Shown here piece after piece: positions 37,617 to 46,426 of a stretch of DNA of 64,000 bases. The first letter of the stretch is position 1; each line of letters begins with the position of its first letter. The position numbers were made by a program, and so were the translations under genes. The notes below the pieces were generated by a model. The model was not told the origin of the DNA, made no database searches, and worked only from the letters and a program-made list of their open reading frames with translations. This DNA is from Arthrobacter citreus (GTDB lineage: Bacteria; Bacillota; Bacilli; Bacillales; Bacillaceae_G): the NCBI GenBank assembly GCA_013200995.1, contig CP053688.1, positions 2,108,001-2,172,000 of the forward strand, given 5' to 3'.

Positions 37617-38282
37617 GTGAGTGATGTATCAACATTGCTTGGTGAACAAGTTTCAGTAAAACTATCTGGAGATGTCATTTTCGAAGGTATTCTTACTGAT
37701 TTAGGACAAGATATTTTAGTCCTTTTCAATGGCATAAAATATTATTATATTCCTTGGATGCATATCCATATGGTATATCAAACGAATGAATTGAAAGAAA
37801 AAATAAAGAACCCTAATGAACCATCCATTACCCAAGAAATGGAGACAATTTCTTATCGTAAAATTTTACTAAATGCTAAAGGTATCTTTTCAGAAATCTA
37901 TGTAACTGGTAATATAACTTTTCATGGATATGTTATGAATGTACTAAGTGATTATTTAGTCTTTTATTCACCTGTATTTCATACAATGTATATCTCTTTA
38001 TCGCATTTAAAATGGATAACACCATATAATCATAAAGTTGTTCCATATAATTTAAATGATGATACTTTATCTGTGCATCCTTCTACCACTCCATTACACA
38101 GATCATTTGAAAGTCAGATAAAAAAGGAAATTGGAAAGTTGGTAATTTTCGATGGTGGGACAGATCCAATGAAAATTGGGCGTTTAAACAAAGTTGATAA
38201 TAATCAATTAGTGCTTTGTATAGCAAGTGGAGAAAATGTTTATTTAAAGCTAGCACATATAAAATCTGTTCACCTACCTTAG
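37617..38282 (+). CDS. ywrJ: DUF2642 domain protein, YwrJ-like
   Basis: A 221-residue protein made of three small Sm-like beta modules: LLGEQVSVKLSGDVIFEGIL with WMHIHMV; then GNITFHGYVMNVLSDYLVFY with SLSHLKWI; then a third ending VYLKLAHIKSVHLP. Such DUF2642 modules occur in spore proteins including the N-terminus of CotB. In Bacillus subtilis ywrJ follows ywrK next to the cotB/cotG/cotH genes. The start is GTG at 37617 with AGGAGG 8 nt before it. It is co-transcribed with the transporter, 35 bp apart. Confidence 0.8.
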   Translation: MSDVSTLLGEQVSVKLSGDVIFEGILTDLGQDILVLFNGIKYYYIPWMHIHMVYQTNELKEKIKNPNEPSITQEMETISYRKILLNAKGIFSEIYVTGNITFHGYVMNVLSDYLVFYSPVFHTMYISLSHLKWITPYNHKVVPYNLNDDTLSVHPSTTPLHRSFESQIKKEIGKLVIFDGGTDPMKIGRLNKVDNNQLVLCIASGENVYLKLAHIKSVHLP

Positions 38283-38290
38283 CAGGATAT

Positions 38291-38329
38291 GACCTTTGAT
38301 ACGCGTTGTATTTAAAGGTTTTTTTTTAT
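38291..38329 (+). terminator. Terminator of ywrK-ywrJ
   Basis: ACCTTTGATAC / GTATTTAAAGGT stem (with a mismatch and bulge) followed by nine T. Confidence 0.8.
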
Positions 38330-38388
38330 TTATAAGCAAGATACTTTCTAAGCCACTTTACTTTAATATATAAATTTAATGCATTAAG

Positions 38389-38420
38389 TAAAAGCCCCAT
38401 TCCATGCTTGGGGCTTTTAA
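38389..38420 (-). terminator. Hairpin after the sigma-factor operon
   Basis: AAAGCCCCA / TGGGGCTTT stem just after the DUF4097 gene stop on the minus strand; the U run is short. Confidence 0.65.
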
Positions 38421-38439
38421 CTTTAACTATATTAGTCTT

Positions 38440-39651
38440 CTAATCTTTATTAACGTAAATCGATCCATTCTTCGTTTTTAAATTAAGCTGGTTTTCGCCG
38501 CTTCCTACAATCGCCTGATTTGAATGGATTTCATCTTTATTTTCCATTTTCCAGCCTATATTCCCATCAAAGTTTCCATCATTTGTTTCTGCATTAATTG
38601 CAATGCTATTATCTTTTAGCAAGTTGATTTGAAGTTCACCGTCATCTGAAGTAATGTTACTACTACCAAACAATAATGCATCGTCGACATTAACTGAACC
38701 GTTGTTTGTTTTTGCTTTAACTTCACCTTTAAACTCATTCAGGGTTATTTCGCCATCATTTGTAGTGATTTCACTTCTACCTTCCATATTCGCATGGTCA
38801 AACGAAATTCTACCATCTTTTGTGCTTGCATTTAAATAACCAGATATATTCCTAACGGTAATTTCTCCGTCACGTGTTGCAATTTCACTTTCATTTGTTA
38901 AATTCACTTTAGTTAAGCTAATTGAGCCATTTCTAGTTTTTGCAACTAAGTTTCCGGATACATTTTCAACATTTATTTGACCGTCATTTGAATTAATTAC
39001 TGTTTCATTAGCCTTATTCGTTAAATTTACCGAACCATTGTCTACTTTAATATTCGTCATCATACTTTTCGGCAAATCAATCGTTAACTCAGCCTTTTTA
39101 TTTCCAAAATGGAATATGTTATTGTCATCATCATTAATTTCTATATACATTTTATTTCCAAGTGTTTTTACCGAATAATAATCTGATAACTTCCCTGTTT
39201 CTTTTTTACCATTATCAGGAATTCGGACCGTCCCGTTTACTTTTAACGAATTTGAGTCAGTTCCATTTACATTTATTTCTCCATCCGTTGCTTTAATAAT
39301 AACTTCATTAATTGATGTAGAAATAGTTTGTGAATCATTTATTTCAATATTTTTGGATTTAAACGTGTACCCAATTTCTTTAATAAAATAATGTCCTATA
39401 CTAAAAACAATTGAAACGATCATTACTAAAACAAGTAGAAAAATACTAAATCCATGAAAACGGAGTGTGTCTTCTTTTCTTACTAAATGAAAGAACAAGA
39501 CTTCAATCCCTAATAAAATACAAGCAACTGGCCAAGCATTAATTAAAAACTTCGTATATGGTATCGAAATAAAACTTTGTAGAAACCACAATACACCAAT
39601 TGCAATCAAAATAATACCAGCAGTTATAGTGCCAACTTTCCAGTTCCTCAT
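38440..39651 (-). CDS. DUF4097 beta-repeat protein with N-terminal membrane domain
   Basis: A 403-residue protein. The first 110 residues hold three hydrophobic segments of the LiaI/LiaF-like type (GTITAGIILIAIGVLWFL and following). The rest is a right-handed beta-solenoid of DUF4097 type: about ten imperfect 20-residue repeats such as SEIATRDGEITVRNISGYLN and SEITTNDGEITLNEFKGEVK. Such proteins often end envelope-stress operons and are thought to sense or scaffold at the membrane. It overlaps the upstream gene by 4 bp (ATGA) and is the last gene of a four-gene operon led by an ECF sigma factor. Confidence 0.85.
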   Translation of the reverse strand: MRNWKVGTITAGIILIAIGVLWFLQSFISIPYTKFLINAWPVACILLGIEVLFFHLVRKEDTLRFHGFSIFLLVLVMIVSIVFSIGHYFIKEIGYTFKSKNIEINDSQTISTSINEVIIKATDGEINVNGTDSNSLKVNGTVRIPDNGKKETGKLSDYYSVKTLGNKMYIEINDDDNNIFHFGNKKAELTIDLPKSMMTNIKVDNGSVNLTNKANETVINSNDGQINVENVSGNLVAKTRNGSISLTKVNLTNESEIATRDGEITVRNISGYLNASTKDGRISFDHANMEGRSEITTNDGEITLNEFKGEVKAKTNNGSVNVDDALLFGSSNITSDDGELQINLLKDNSIAINAETNDGNFDGNIGWKMENKDEIHSNQAIVGSGENQLNLKTKNGSIYVNKD

Positions 39652-40103
39652 ACTTCTTTCTTCGGCTTTCCAGTTAATAATTTAATACCAAGTACAACAA
39701 ACACGAAACTGAATATTAAATTTTGAACTAGATGATAATCAATAAATAGATTGTAATGTCTTGAGATATAATCTGAGGCATTTTCTAATAATGATAAGCA
39801 ACCGAAACCGATTAATACCCAACCAATTAAAAATTTATTAACTTTAAAATGATTATTTAAAATTGGCTCATCGATTAATTCGATATCCTCACGATATTTG
39901 CTATGGTATTGTAGAGCATCAAAATAGCTATAAAATACAATAACTGGTATAAAAAATCCGAAACTTGAAATTAAATTTGTTAAAAATATTGTTCCGAAAA
40001 ACAGTAGCATAAACTGCAACCCTCGACTCATTAACCCTAAATAGAAATGACCAAGCCCAGGTAAAATTGATAATATATAAACTAATCTTTTACGTGATTT
40101 CAA
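39648..40103 (-). CDS. Small multi-pass membrane protein of the sigma operon
   Basis: A 151-residue membrane protein with four hydrophobic segments. The first (LVYILSILPGLGHFYLGLMSRG) has the PGLGHFYLG signature of TM2-like proteins. I start it at the TTG at 40103, 8 nt after GGAGG; the ATG at 40118 precedes that ribosome binding site and has none of its own. It lies between the anti-sigma gene and the DUF4097 gene, overlapping the latter. Function unknown; the context suggests a role in the same envelope response. Confidence 0.75.
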   Translation of the reverse strand: MKSRKRLVYILSILPGLGHFYLGLMSRGLQFMLLFFGTIFLTNLISSFGFFIPVIVFYSYFDALQYHSKYREDIELIDEPILNNHFKVNKFLIGWVLIGFGCLSLLENASDYISRHYNLFIDYHLVQNLIFSFVFVVLGIKLLTGKPKKEV

Positions 40104-40117
40104 AGTTTGTACCTCCA

Positions 40118-40576
40118 TTATTTTTTATTTTCTTTCAATATTTTTGGAATTGATATTGTTATTTTTTCACTTTTTTCAATTAATGAAGACGTCTGATCGA
40201 TTGTTTGTACAACTTGGCGATTTGAATTTGAAATTCGCTCAGCTAATTGAAATTGGAAAAATAAAAATGTTGCTGCCGCAGCCAACACTAAATGGATAAA
40301 GCGAACTTTTTTTGAATTATGATTATTCGATTTCATTTCGTTAACTTGTTCCTTAATCTCGATTAACTCAGTTTGCTTCATAATCTCATTCACGAAGTCA
40401 TCAGAAAAATGATAATCAGGTGGATTCATCCATTCCTCTTGTAATTCTTTAAGAAGTTCAAGTTCAGCCTCGCAGGAGCTACATTCATTTAAATGCTGTT
40501 CAAGCATAAGAGATTCTTTTTTTGAAAGCTTATTTTGTTGATACGATAATAATTGTTCAGAAGTTAAATGTTTCAA
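40118..40576 (-). CDS. Zinc-finger (zf-HC2) anti-sigma factor
   Basis: A 152-residue membrane-bound anti-sigma factor. The N-terminal cytoplasmic domain carries the zinc motif His-x3-Cys-x2-Cys in EQHLNECSSC (residues 26-35). A single membrane segment (FIHLVLAAAATFLFFQFQL, about 93-111) leads to a short outer tail. It should hold the ECF sigma factor inactive until a signal. It starts at a TTG overlapping the sigma stop (TTGA) with AGGAGGGG 4-5 nt before it. No protease site can be predicted. Confidence 0.88.
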   Translation of the reverse strand: MKHLTSEQLLSYQQNKLSKKESLMLEQHLNECSSCEAELELLKELQEEWMNPPDYHFSDDFVNEIMKQTELIEIKEQVNEMKSNNHNSKKVRFIHLVLAAAATFLFFQFQLAERISNSNRQVVQTIDQTSSLIEKSEKITISIPKILKENKK

Positions 40577-41121
40577 ATAACCCCTCCTTTATGCTTGTCT
40601 TTAATTAATCGTTTGGCTCGATATAAGCGTGACTCTACAGTTTTAACGGCTACATTTAATTTCATAGCTATTTCAGCGTAGGTCAGTTCTTCAAAATAAT
40701 ACAATTTCAATACATCGCTATATGCTTGTGGCAATTCAATTAAATATGAATGAATAAGTTCTTTATCGATCGTTTTTAGTAAAGCTTCCTCAGGTGTTAA
40801 AATATTCTCTTCTGGTAAAGTAGAAAGTAACTCACCAGTTTCATGCTCCTGTTGTTTAACTTGTTTTCTTTTAAAATCAATTGCTTTATTCATTGTAATT
40901 CGATAAATCCATGTTGCCAAACTTGATTCTCCGTTAAAGTTTTCAAGAGAACGATACAATTGGAGAAAGACTTCTTGCGAAATATCTTCAGCATCCTTTT
41001 GATTAGTTGAAACTTTCAATGCTACTGCAAATACCTTTGCTTCGTATCTTAAAATTAATTCCTTAAATAGTTGATGATTTCCCTTTAATATATTTTTTAC
41101 TAATTGTTCATCCGACTCCAT
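40573..41121 (-). CDS. ECF-type RNA polymerase sigma factor
   Basis: A 182-residue group 4 sigma factor. Region 2 (about 20-85) includes DAEDISQEVFLQLYRSL and SLATWIYRITMNKAIDFKR; region 4 (about 120-175) includes LPQAYSDVLKLYYFEELTYAEIAMKLNVAVKTVESRLYRAKRLI (shown in part), a helix-turn-helix that reads the -35. It lacks region 3, as expected. It is the first gene of an operon with its anti-sigma factor, overlapping by 4 bp. It resembles SigW/SigV-like factors; which regulon it controls is unknown. AGAGGTGA precedes the ATG. A possible own promoter lies just upstream. Confidence 0.92.
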   Translation of the reverse strand: MESDEQLVKNILKGNHQLFKELILRYEAKVFAVALKVSTNQKDAEDISQEVFLQLYRSLENFNGESSLATWIYRITMNKAIDFKRKQVKQQEHETGELLSTLPEENILTPEEALLKTIDKELIHSYLIELPQAYSDVLKLYYFEELTYAEIAMKLNVAVKTVESRLYRAKRLIKDKHKGGVI

Positions 41122-41153
41122 TGCATCACCTCTTTTCCCTATCCATAACTTTA

Positions 41154-41180
41154 GACGAAGACAATTTTAATAACCCTGCA
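41154..41180 (-). promoter_or_regulatory. Candidate ECF-type autoregulated promoter
   Basis: On the minus strand TGCAGG (41175-41180), 17-bp spacer, CGTC (41154-41157), about 33 bp before the sigma gene. The CGTC -10 and the spacing fit Bacillus ECF promoters; the -35 departs from TGAAAC. Inference from pattern and position. Confidence 0.4.
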
Positions 41181-41294
41181 AAAATTTAAAAGTTTTTTTA
41201 ATAAAATTTTTAAAGATATAATTGAAAGCAAAAAAGTCATGTATATCAACTATTAAGTAGTTTGTGGGAAAATACTTATTTAATGAATAAATGA

Positions 41295-41337
41295 ACAAAA
41301 AAAAAAGCTTATATTGGGTTAATACAAGCTTTTTTGT
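41295..41337 (-). terminator. Terminator of the CapA-like gene
   Basis: AAAAAAGCTT / AAGCTTTTTT stem with inner ATT/AAT pairs, A and T runs on both sides, so it works in both directions. Confidence 0.7.
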
Positions 41338-41495
41338 TTCGTCGGTTGTGAAGAAAGTACGGTTGTTAGGTTTTAAGGAAAAAATTTATGTAATCAGTCA
41401 CTTTTTTGTAATTTTGTATGTTTTTACATTGTTTTGATCAAATATTGTCCTTTTTCATTTGCGATTCCCGATATTATTTGCGATTTGCTTAATTA

Positions 41496-42665
41496 TTATT
41501 GAACTTCTGGAATAATATGTAAATCCTTTATAAAGGTGCGCATATGTTTCACTATTTCTTCATATCTCAATTTGCCATTTTTTAAATTTACCTCATTTAT
41601 ATTTTCTAAAGACATAATTTCAAAGTTTCGATTATCTCGATAATAATTATATGTCGGGAAAAAACTTGGATTAGTCAATTCGATTTTTACATCTTTGTTT
41701 TTTTGATTTTTTACTACGTCTACGGTAGCAAGGCCACCAATTAACTCATAAATTTCATCTTGAGCTGATAAATAATTTCCTAATGAGTAAAAGACAATTG
41801 ATTTATTCCCCGTTTTTCCTGTTATCCATGCCGGTGGTTGTAGTACATGTGGATGGTTTCCAATAATAATTTGAACTCCCATATCTGCTAATTTTTTTGC
41901 CAGTTCCTTTTGAGTATTATTTGGCATTCTTTCATATTCAGTACCCCAATGCATCGCAACTACTACGACATCAGATATTTTTTTTGCTCTTTCAACATCA
42001 CGGTTTATTTTAGTTAGGTCAATTAAATTTACTAAATAGTCTTTGCCTTTAGGTACAGGAATACCATTCGTACCAAATGTATAAGCAAGAAATGAAAAAC
42101 GTATATTATTTTTTGCTAAAACTCTTATCTGGTCATGGTCGGCCTTCGATTTAAATGCCCCAGTATATGGCATGTGAATTGCATTCCAATGAGAAAGTGC
42201 ACTTTGGATTATTTTTTCACCGCGATCAAGTGAATGATTATTTGCTAATGTTACAAAATCAACTCCAGCACCTTTAAGTGCATCACCTACTTCAGACGGA
42301 CTATTAAATGCTGGATAAGTTGATAGTCCAAACTGTTTTCCGCCAATCATTGTTTCTTGATTCGCTACTAAAATATCTGGCTGTTCCATCGTTTTTCTAA
42401 CTTCATCAAACATTTTATTAAAATTATAAATACCGTTTGGAAGCATAGCATCCTCATAAACTTCATTATGTATTAAAATATCACCGACAGCACCAACAGT
42501 TACTTTCGAGACAACCTCATCATTTTTCTCGACAGTTTCATTCGGTCTTTTGACCTGTTCTGTTTTTAATTTATTTTCTTTTACATTATTTTCTTGATTA
42601 TTTTTTGAGCAAGCACTCAATAAAGCAAAAATACAGGTTATCAATATGATTATAAATTTTTTCAC
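41496..42665 (-). CDS. CapA family lipoprotein (PgsA-like metallophosphatase fold)
   Basis: A 389-residue exported lipoprotein (lipobox LLSAC, Cys19). After a charged linker comes a CapA/PGA_cap domain of the metallophosphoesterase fold: VTVGAVGDILIHNEVY, LVANQETMIGG, VTLANNHSLDRG, VVAMHWGTEYERMPN and IIIGNHPHVLQP. The family includes CapA/PgsA of poly-gamma-glutamate synthesis and stand-alone YwtB-like proteins. No capB or capC lies nearby, so a poly-glutamate role is not supported here. The GTG start has GGAGAG 8 nt upstream. It is monocistronic. Confidence 0.85.
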   Translation of the reverse strand: MKKFIIILITCIFALLSACSKNNQENNVKENKLKTEQVKRPNETVEKNDEVVSKVTVGAVGDILIHNEVYEDAMLPNGIYNFNKMFDEVRKTMEQPDILVANQETMIGGKQFGLSTYPAFNSPSEVGDALKGAGVDFVTLANNHSLDRGEKIIQSALSHWNAIHMPYTGAFKSKADHDQIRVLAKNNIRFSFLAYTFGTNGIPVPKGKDYLVNLIDLTKINRDVERAKKISDVVVVAMHWGTEYERMPNNTQKELAKKLADMGVQIIIGNHPHVLQPPAWITGKTGNKSIVFYSLGNYLSAQDEIYELIGGLATVDVVKNQKNKDVKIELTNPSFFPTYNYYRDNRNFEIMSLENINEVNLKNGKLRYEEIVKHMRTFIKDLHIIPEVQ

Positions 42666-43020
42666 ATTTTTCTCTCCAAAGTTCGAGGCAAGATTAAAGT
42701 TTTAGATTTTAGCCTATCAGTAGGATAGGCATAGTCCATTTTTAAGTTGTCCCATATTAATCTTTATTATTTAATTAGTTAATCTTCTCCCATTTTTTTA
42801 CAAATGAACATTTAATTTTACATTGTTTATTAACAAATATCAATCATTATTAATACTTTAAGATAACATTTTTTAAAAATTAAGAATTATTGGACTTAAG
42901 TATAAAAGAACTATTAAAATAATAATATGGTCAAAATGAATGGAGTTTTTCGGTTTTAAATAATTTCGACATTCTTATATTACGTGGCTAATTAAATTTT
43001 GAAAATGTTAGGAGAGTAAA
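42666..43020. other. 355-bp gene-free stretch between CapA-like and MoxR genes
   Basis: It contains a small hairpin CCTATC-agtag-GATAGG (42713-42729) near the CapA-like start. The divergent promoters of both genes must be here; I cannot assign them. Confidence 0.35.
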
Positions 43021-43971
43021 ATGGGTATATCAGAAAAGTTATTACAGTTAAAAAAAGAAATAAGCAACGTCATTATCGGTAAGGATGATGTCGTTGAAAT
43101 GATTTTCATTGCTTTAATAAATAATGGACATATTTTATTGGAAAGTGTTCCTGGGACGGGTAAGACTCAATTAGCTAAAAGCTTTGCAAAAACGATTAAC
43201 GGTTCGTTTAAGCGGATTCAATTTACTCCAGATTTATTACCGAGTGATGTAACTGGAATTCAATTTTTTCATCCAAAGGAACAAGATTTTCAACTTCGAA
43301 TCGGTCCAGTTATGACGAATATATTATTAGCTGATGAAATTAACCGTGCTACCCCTAGAACCCAAGCTAGTTTATTAGAGGTAATGGAAGAACGACAAGT
43401 AACAATCGATGGAGAAACGATTAGTCTACCTAACCCATTTATCGTAATTGCAACTCAAAATCCAATTGAATCGCAGCAAGGTACATTCCCATTACCTGAA
43501 GCACAAATGGATCGCTTCTTTATGCAAATTAGTTTGAAGTATCCTTCGTTTGAAGAAGAAAAAAGCATTATGAAATCATATCGTTTAAATAGTCCATTTT
43601 CAAACTTAAATAAAGTATTAACATTAGATGAAATTTATGAAATGAAAGAACAAGTGAAGACTGTTAAGATTTCGGATGAAGTGGAAGATTATATTTTAAA
43701 AATTGTACATCTAACTCGAAATCATGAAGATGTTCAGCTTGGAGTGAGTCCACGTGGTACATTGGCATTAATGAGAGCTTCGCAAGGCAAAGCTTATATT
43801 AATAATCGAACATTTGTTACACCTCAAGATGTAAAAGATGTTGCGGCCTATATTCTCTCACACAGAATCGTATTAAACCTTGAAGCATCCTTTAAATACA
43901 ATGCTATACAAGTTATTGAATCAATTTTAAATCAAGTTGAGGTTCCTGTAGAAGCTGGAGCAGGTCAATAA
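43021..43971 (+). CDS. MoxR family AAA+ ATPase
   Basis: A 316-residue AAA+ protein with Walker A SVPGTGKTQ (Lys48), Walker B ILLADEINRA, sensor 1 IVIATQNPIESQQGTFPLPEAQ (in part) and the C-terminal lid. MoxR ATPases act as chaperones for metal or cofactor insertion, usually with von Willebrand or DUF58 partners. It is the first gene of a three-gene operon that matches yeaC-yeaD-yebA of Bacillus subtilis in order. AGGAGAG precedes the ATG. The downstream gene begins at the next base after its stop. Confidence 0.92.
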   Translation: MGISEKLLQLKKEISNVIIGKDDVVEMIFIALINNGHILLESVPGTGKTQLAKSFAKTINGSFKRIQFTPDLLPSDVTGIQFFHPKEQDFQLRIGPVMTNILLADEINRATPRTQASLLEVMEERQVTIDGETISLPNPFIVIATQNPIESQQGTFPLPEAQMDRFFMQISLKYPSFEEEKSIMKSYRLNSPFSNLNKVLTLDEIYEMKEQVKTVKISDEVEDYILKIVHLTRNHEDVQLGVSPRGTLALMRASQGKAYINNRTFVTPQDVKDVAAYILSHRIVLNLEASFKYNAIQVIESILNQVEVPVEAGAGQ

Positions 43972-45171
43972 ATGACTTGGCATAAAGAGATAAATGGAAA
44001 GAATTCCCTTGATGTACTTATCATTTTTGGCGCAATCTTTTTAATTATTAATTTCTATCAGTCTTCTTACTTGTTAATGTTTTTAGGTGCTTTTTTAATC
44101 ATCCTTAGTTTAATGAGTAGATATTATTTAAATCATATAGCTGATCACCTTACGATTGAAAACGACCGATTACCAATTCATGTTACCGTTGGAGATCAAT
44201 TTACATTACCAGTTAAAATTAAACAAAATAATTGGTTACCGATCATAAACGCTACAGTTCGAATAAAATTAAATCCAATTTTAGAAGGTAAAAAGTTTAA
44301 AACTATAAGTAATGATTCGAATTTAGAACTAATCATACCTATTCAATTAAAAGGTAATGAGACTGTTCAGCTTTCTTTGCCGCTCTTTGCGACAAAACGT
44401 GGAGTTACGAGAATAAAAGAATTGGAGCTAACCATTTCAAATTTTTTTGGCTTAGGTTATGTACATTTAACTTATAAACCACTTTTACAAAAAGAAATAA
44501 TCGTTTATCCAAGCTTAATTCCTGTACCTCAAATTGACCAAATAATGTCAACTAATTCATATGGTAATTTTGTGACGCCGTCTAGTATTTTTGAAGATTT
44601 TCTAGCTCCGATTGGAACTAGAGATTATGTATATTCGGATTCATTTCATCGAATCCACTGGAAAGCAAGTGCCAAGACGCAAGTACTACAAACTAAAATA
44701 TATGAACGAACTGCTGATTATTCATTTACGTTTATCATCAACTTAAGAAATCCAAACCATGAAAATTTCAGACTAAGTATCGTTGAGAATATTGAATCGA
44801 TTGCAAGTAATATTGCCTATATGGTCCAATATGCAACACTTAAAAATATTCAGTATGAAATCTTTCTAAATTTGAACATGGAAAGTGGAGTTCCTGTTTA
44901 TCATTTGCCGATAGGCGGAGGAAAATCTCAATTAAGTAAAACTTTTGAAATCCTTGCCCGTATTAATGGAGCAAGAACGACACAGCCTATCGATCGATTG
45001 TTACATTACGTTGAAAAACAACAACGAAAATCTCCAGTTGTGATTTTATGTGGACCGTTCGGTAAGCATGGAGATCGATACTTCGCTCAAATGCGAAAAC
45101 GCGGTCAAAATATATATTATCTACAAGATGATTTAGAAAGTCCAAAGCTTGTTCCATTTGGACAGAATTAA
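43972..45171 (+). CDS. DUF58 domain protein (YeaD-like)
   Basis: A 399-residue protein. Two hydrophobic segments lie at residues 14-52; the DUF58 motif DSFHRIHWKASAKTQVLQTKIYE is at about 225-245 (written in part), followed by a degenerate von Willebrand A-like domain (FTFIINLRNP, PVVILCGPFGKHGD). DUF58 proteins partner with MoxR ATPases. Its ATG follows the moxR stop without a gap, with GGAG inside the end of the first gene. Function unknown; the conserved gene order is the main evidence of a shared role. Confidence 0.87.
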   Translation: MTWHKEINGKNSLDVLIIFGAIFLIINFYQSSYLLMFLGAFLIILSLMSRYYLNHIADHLTIENDRLPIHVTVGDQFTLPVKIKQNNWLPIINATVRIKLNPILEGKKFKTISNDSNLELIIPIQLKGNETVQLSLPLFATKRGVTRIKELELTISNFFGLGYVHLTYKPLLQKEIIVYPSLIPVPQIDQIMSTNSYGNFVTPSSIFEDFLAPIGTRDYVYSDSFHRIHWKASAKTQVLQTKIYERTADYSFTFIINLRNPNHENFRLSIVENIESIASNIAYMVQYATLKNIQYEIFLNLNMESGVPVYHLPIGGGKSQLSKTFEILARINGARTTQPIDRLLHYVEKQQRKSPVVILCGPFGKHGDRYFAQMRKRGQNIYYLQDDLESPKLVPFGQN

Positions 45172-45188
45172 GTCGAAAGGATAATGAA

Positions 45189-46373
45189 ATGATTTTACGT
45201 TTACTACCTACATATTTTTTCTCATTAGAATGTCTATATTTATATTTAATCGTTCTATTTTTATACGAATCAAAAAATCAACTACCGCCTAGCTTGGCTA
45301 TGATTTGCATTTTTCTAATTGGAAATCTAATATTATTTTACTCTTTAAATAAATCTAAAGTGTCTCGTGTTAGCTCATACTTAGCAGCCGTTTTTTGCGG
45401 TGTAGTTGGCTACAATCTTGGCTTAAATTCGGTTACATCAATTTTATGCGCTGCTTTTATCTTTTTTCGAATTGAGGCTTTTCTTAAAGACACTTCATTA
45501 TGGAATGAAGAACGAAATAAATTGCAAATAGTTTTTTATTTTACAAGTTTATTCATACTCTTTTTTGGCTGGTCATTCCATTACGAGTATAAAAGTTTCG
45601 TATATGGGCTAATTATTATGTTTACAATTCTTTTTAGTTTAGGGAGATATTTTCAGCAAGCAGTTAATACACAAAGCATTAAAAACTCTCGTGGCATGTT
45701 CGGTTCAATACTAATTGCAGCAACACTAACTGGTATTTTCACGTTAGTCGTACCATTATTTAAATGGAGTATTTTTAAAGTACTAGATGGATTATTTAAG
45801 GTAGTTGGATTTGTAGCGTCACCTATTTTCAACTTTGCTGATCACAAAAATTTTAAAGTTGAAAAAATTAAACTTAACCGTCATCCACTTAAAAATCGAA
45901 TACCGCAAAATCCAAAAAATCAGCATTTTATTTTAGAATCAGTACCTACTTGGGTTTGGCTAGCCATACTAATAATTGTTTTAATCGCAATTTGGTTTGT
46001 TATTAGAAGGCTTAAATCTATTCGTATTGAAAACCAATCTTTCCAACAAGAAATTGGTATTGAATATGAAACAATTCCAGAATCTATGAGAATAAAAAGA
46101 CGACTTTTTAAAGCTAATGCCCCTACTGATCAAATAAGAAAACTAATCTTTCAACTTCAAAAATATGCATCGAAGCACAAAATGGGTCGCCATAACGGTG
46201 AAACTTTAAATGAATGGTTTAAACGTATTCAAATTTCAAATGAAGACGAACTAATCAATGCATATAACTCAGTACGCTATGGAAAAGCTGAATTAAAGGA
46301 TATTGAAAAGTATGAGGAACAGGTAAAGCGGATTAAAGAAATGATTAGGAATAGGGATAAAGAACAAGGTTAA
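45189..46373 (+). CDS. Membrane protein with C-terminal DUF4129, short YebA-like form
   Basis: A 394-residue membrane protein with five to six hydrophobic segments in the first 220 residues, another (VPTWVWLAILIIVLIAIWFVI, in part) near 255-275 and a soluble C-terminal DUF4129 domain (RIKRRLFKANAPTDQIRKLI, ETLNEWFKRI). In this operon position Bacillus subtilis has YebA (over 700 residues), which carries a transglutaminase-like domain between the membrane part and DUF4129. Here that domain is missing and a short stretch (about 225-250) replaces it. The gene has no frameshift visible. AAAGGATAATGAA precedes the ATG. Confidence 0.78.
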   Translation: MILRLLPTYFFSLECLYLYLIVLFLYESKNQLPPSLAMICIFLIGNLILFYSLNKSKVSRVSSYLAAVFCGVVGYNLGLNSVTSILCAAFIFFRIEAFLKDTSLWNEERNKLQIVFYFTSLFILFFGWSFHYEYKSFVYGLIIMFTILFSLGRYFQQAVNTQSIKNSRGMFGSILIAATLTGIFTLVVPLFKWSIFKVLDGLFKVVGFVASPIFNFADHKNFKVEKIKLNRHPLKNRIPQNPKNQHFILESVPTWVWLAILIIVLIAIWFVIRRLKSIRIENQSFQQEIGIEYETIPESMRIKRRLFKANAPTDQIRKLIFQLQKYASKHKMGRHNGETLNEWFKRIQISNEDELINAYNSVRYGKAELKDIEKYEEQVKRIKEMIRNRDKEQG

Positions 46374-46377
46374 AGGG

Positions 46378-46416
46378 TAAAAAAACACAAATTTTATTAA
46401 AATTTGTGTTTTTTCT
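46378..46416. terminator. Bidirectional terminator at the convergent gene border
   Basis: AAAAACACAAATTTT / AAAATTTGTGTTTTT, a 15-bp stem with a 3-nt loop; A and T runs on both sides. It serves the MoxR operon and the racemase operon. Confidence 0.92.
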
Positions 46417-46426
46417 GTATTATGCC

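Larger units (their letters stand above)
41122..41495. other. 374-bp intergenic region between sigma and capA-like genes
   Basis: It holds the candidate ECF promoter (41154-41180) and the terminator at 41295. Nothing else stands out. Confidence 0.4.

Noticed and set aside
41496..42665. Poly-gamma-glutamate capsule locus
   Set aside because: Only a CapA-like lipoprotein is present; the ligase genes capB and capC are absent from the window.
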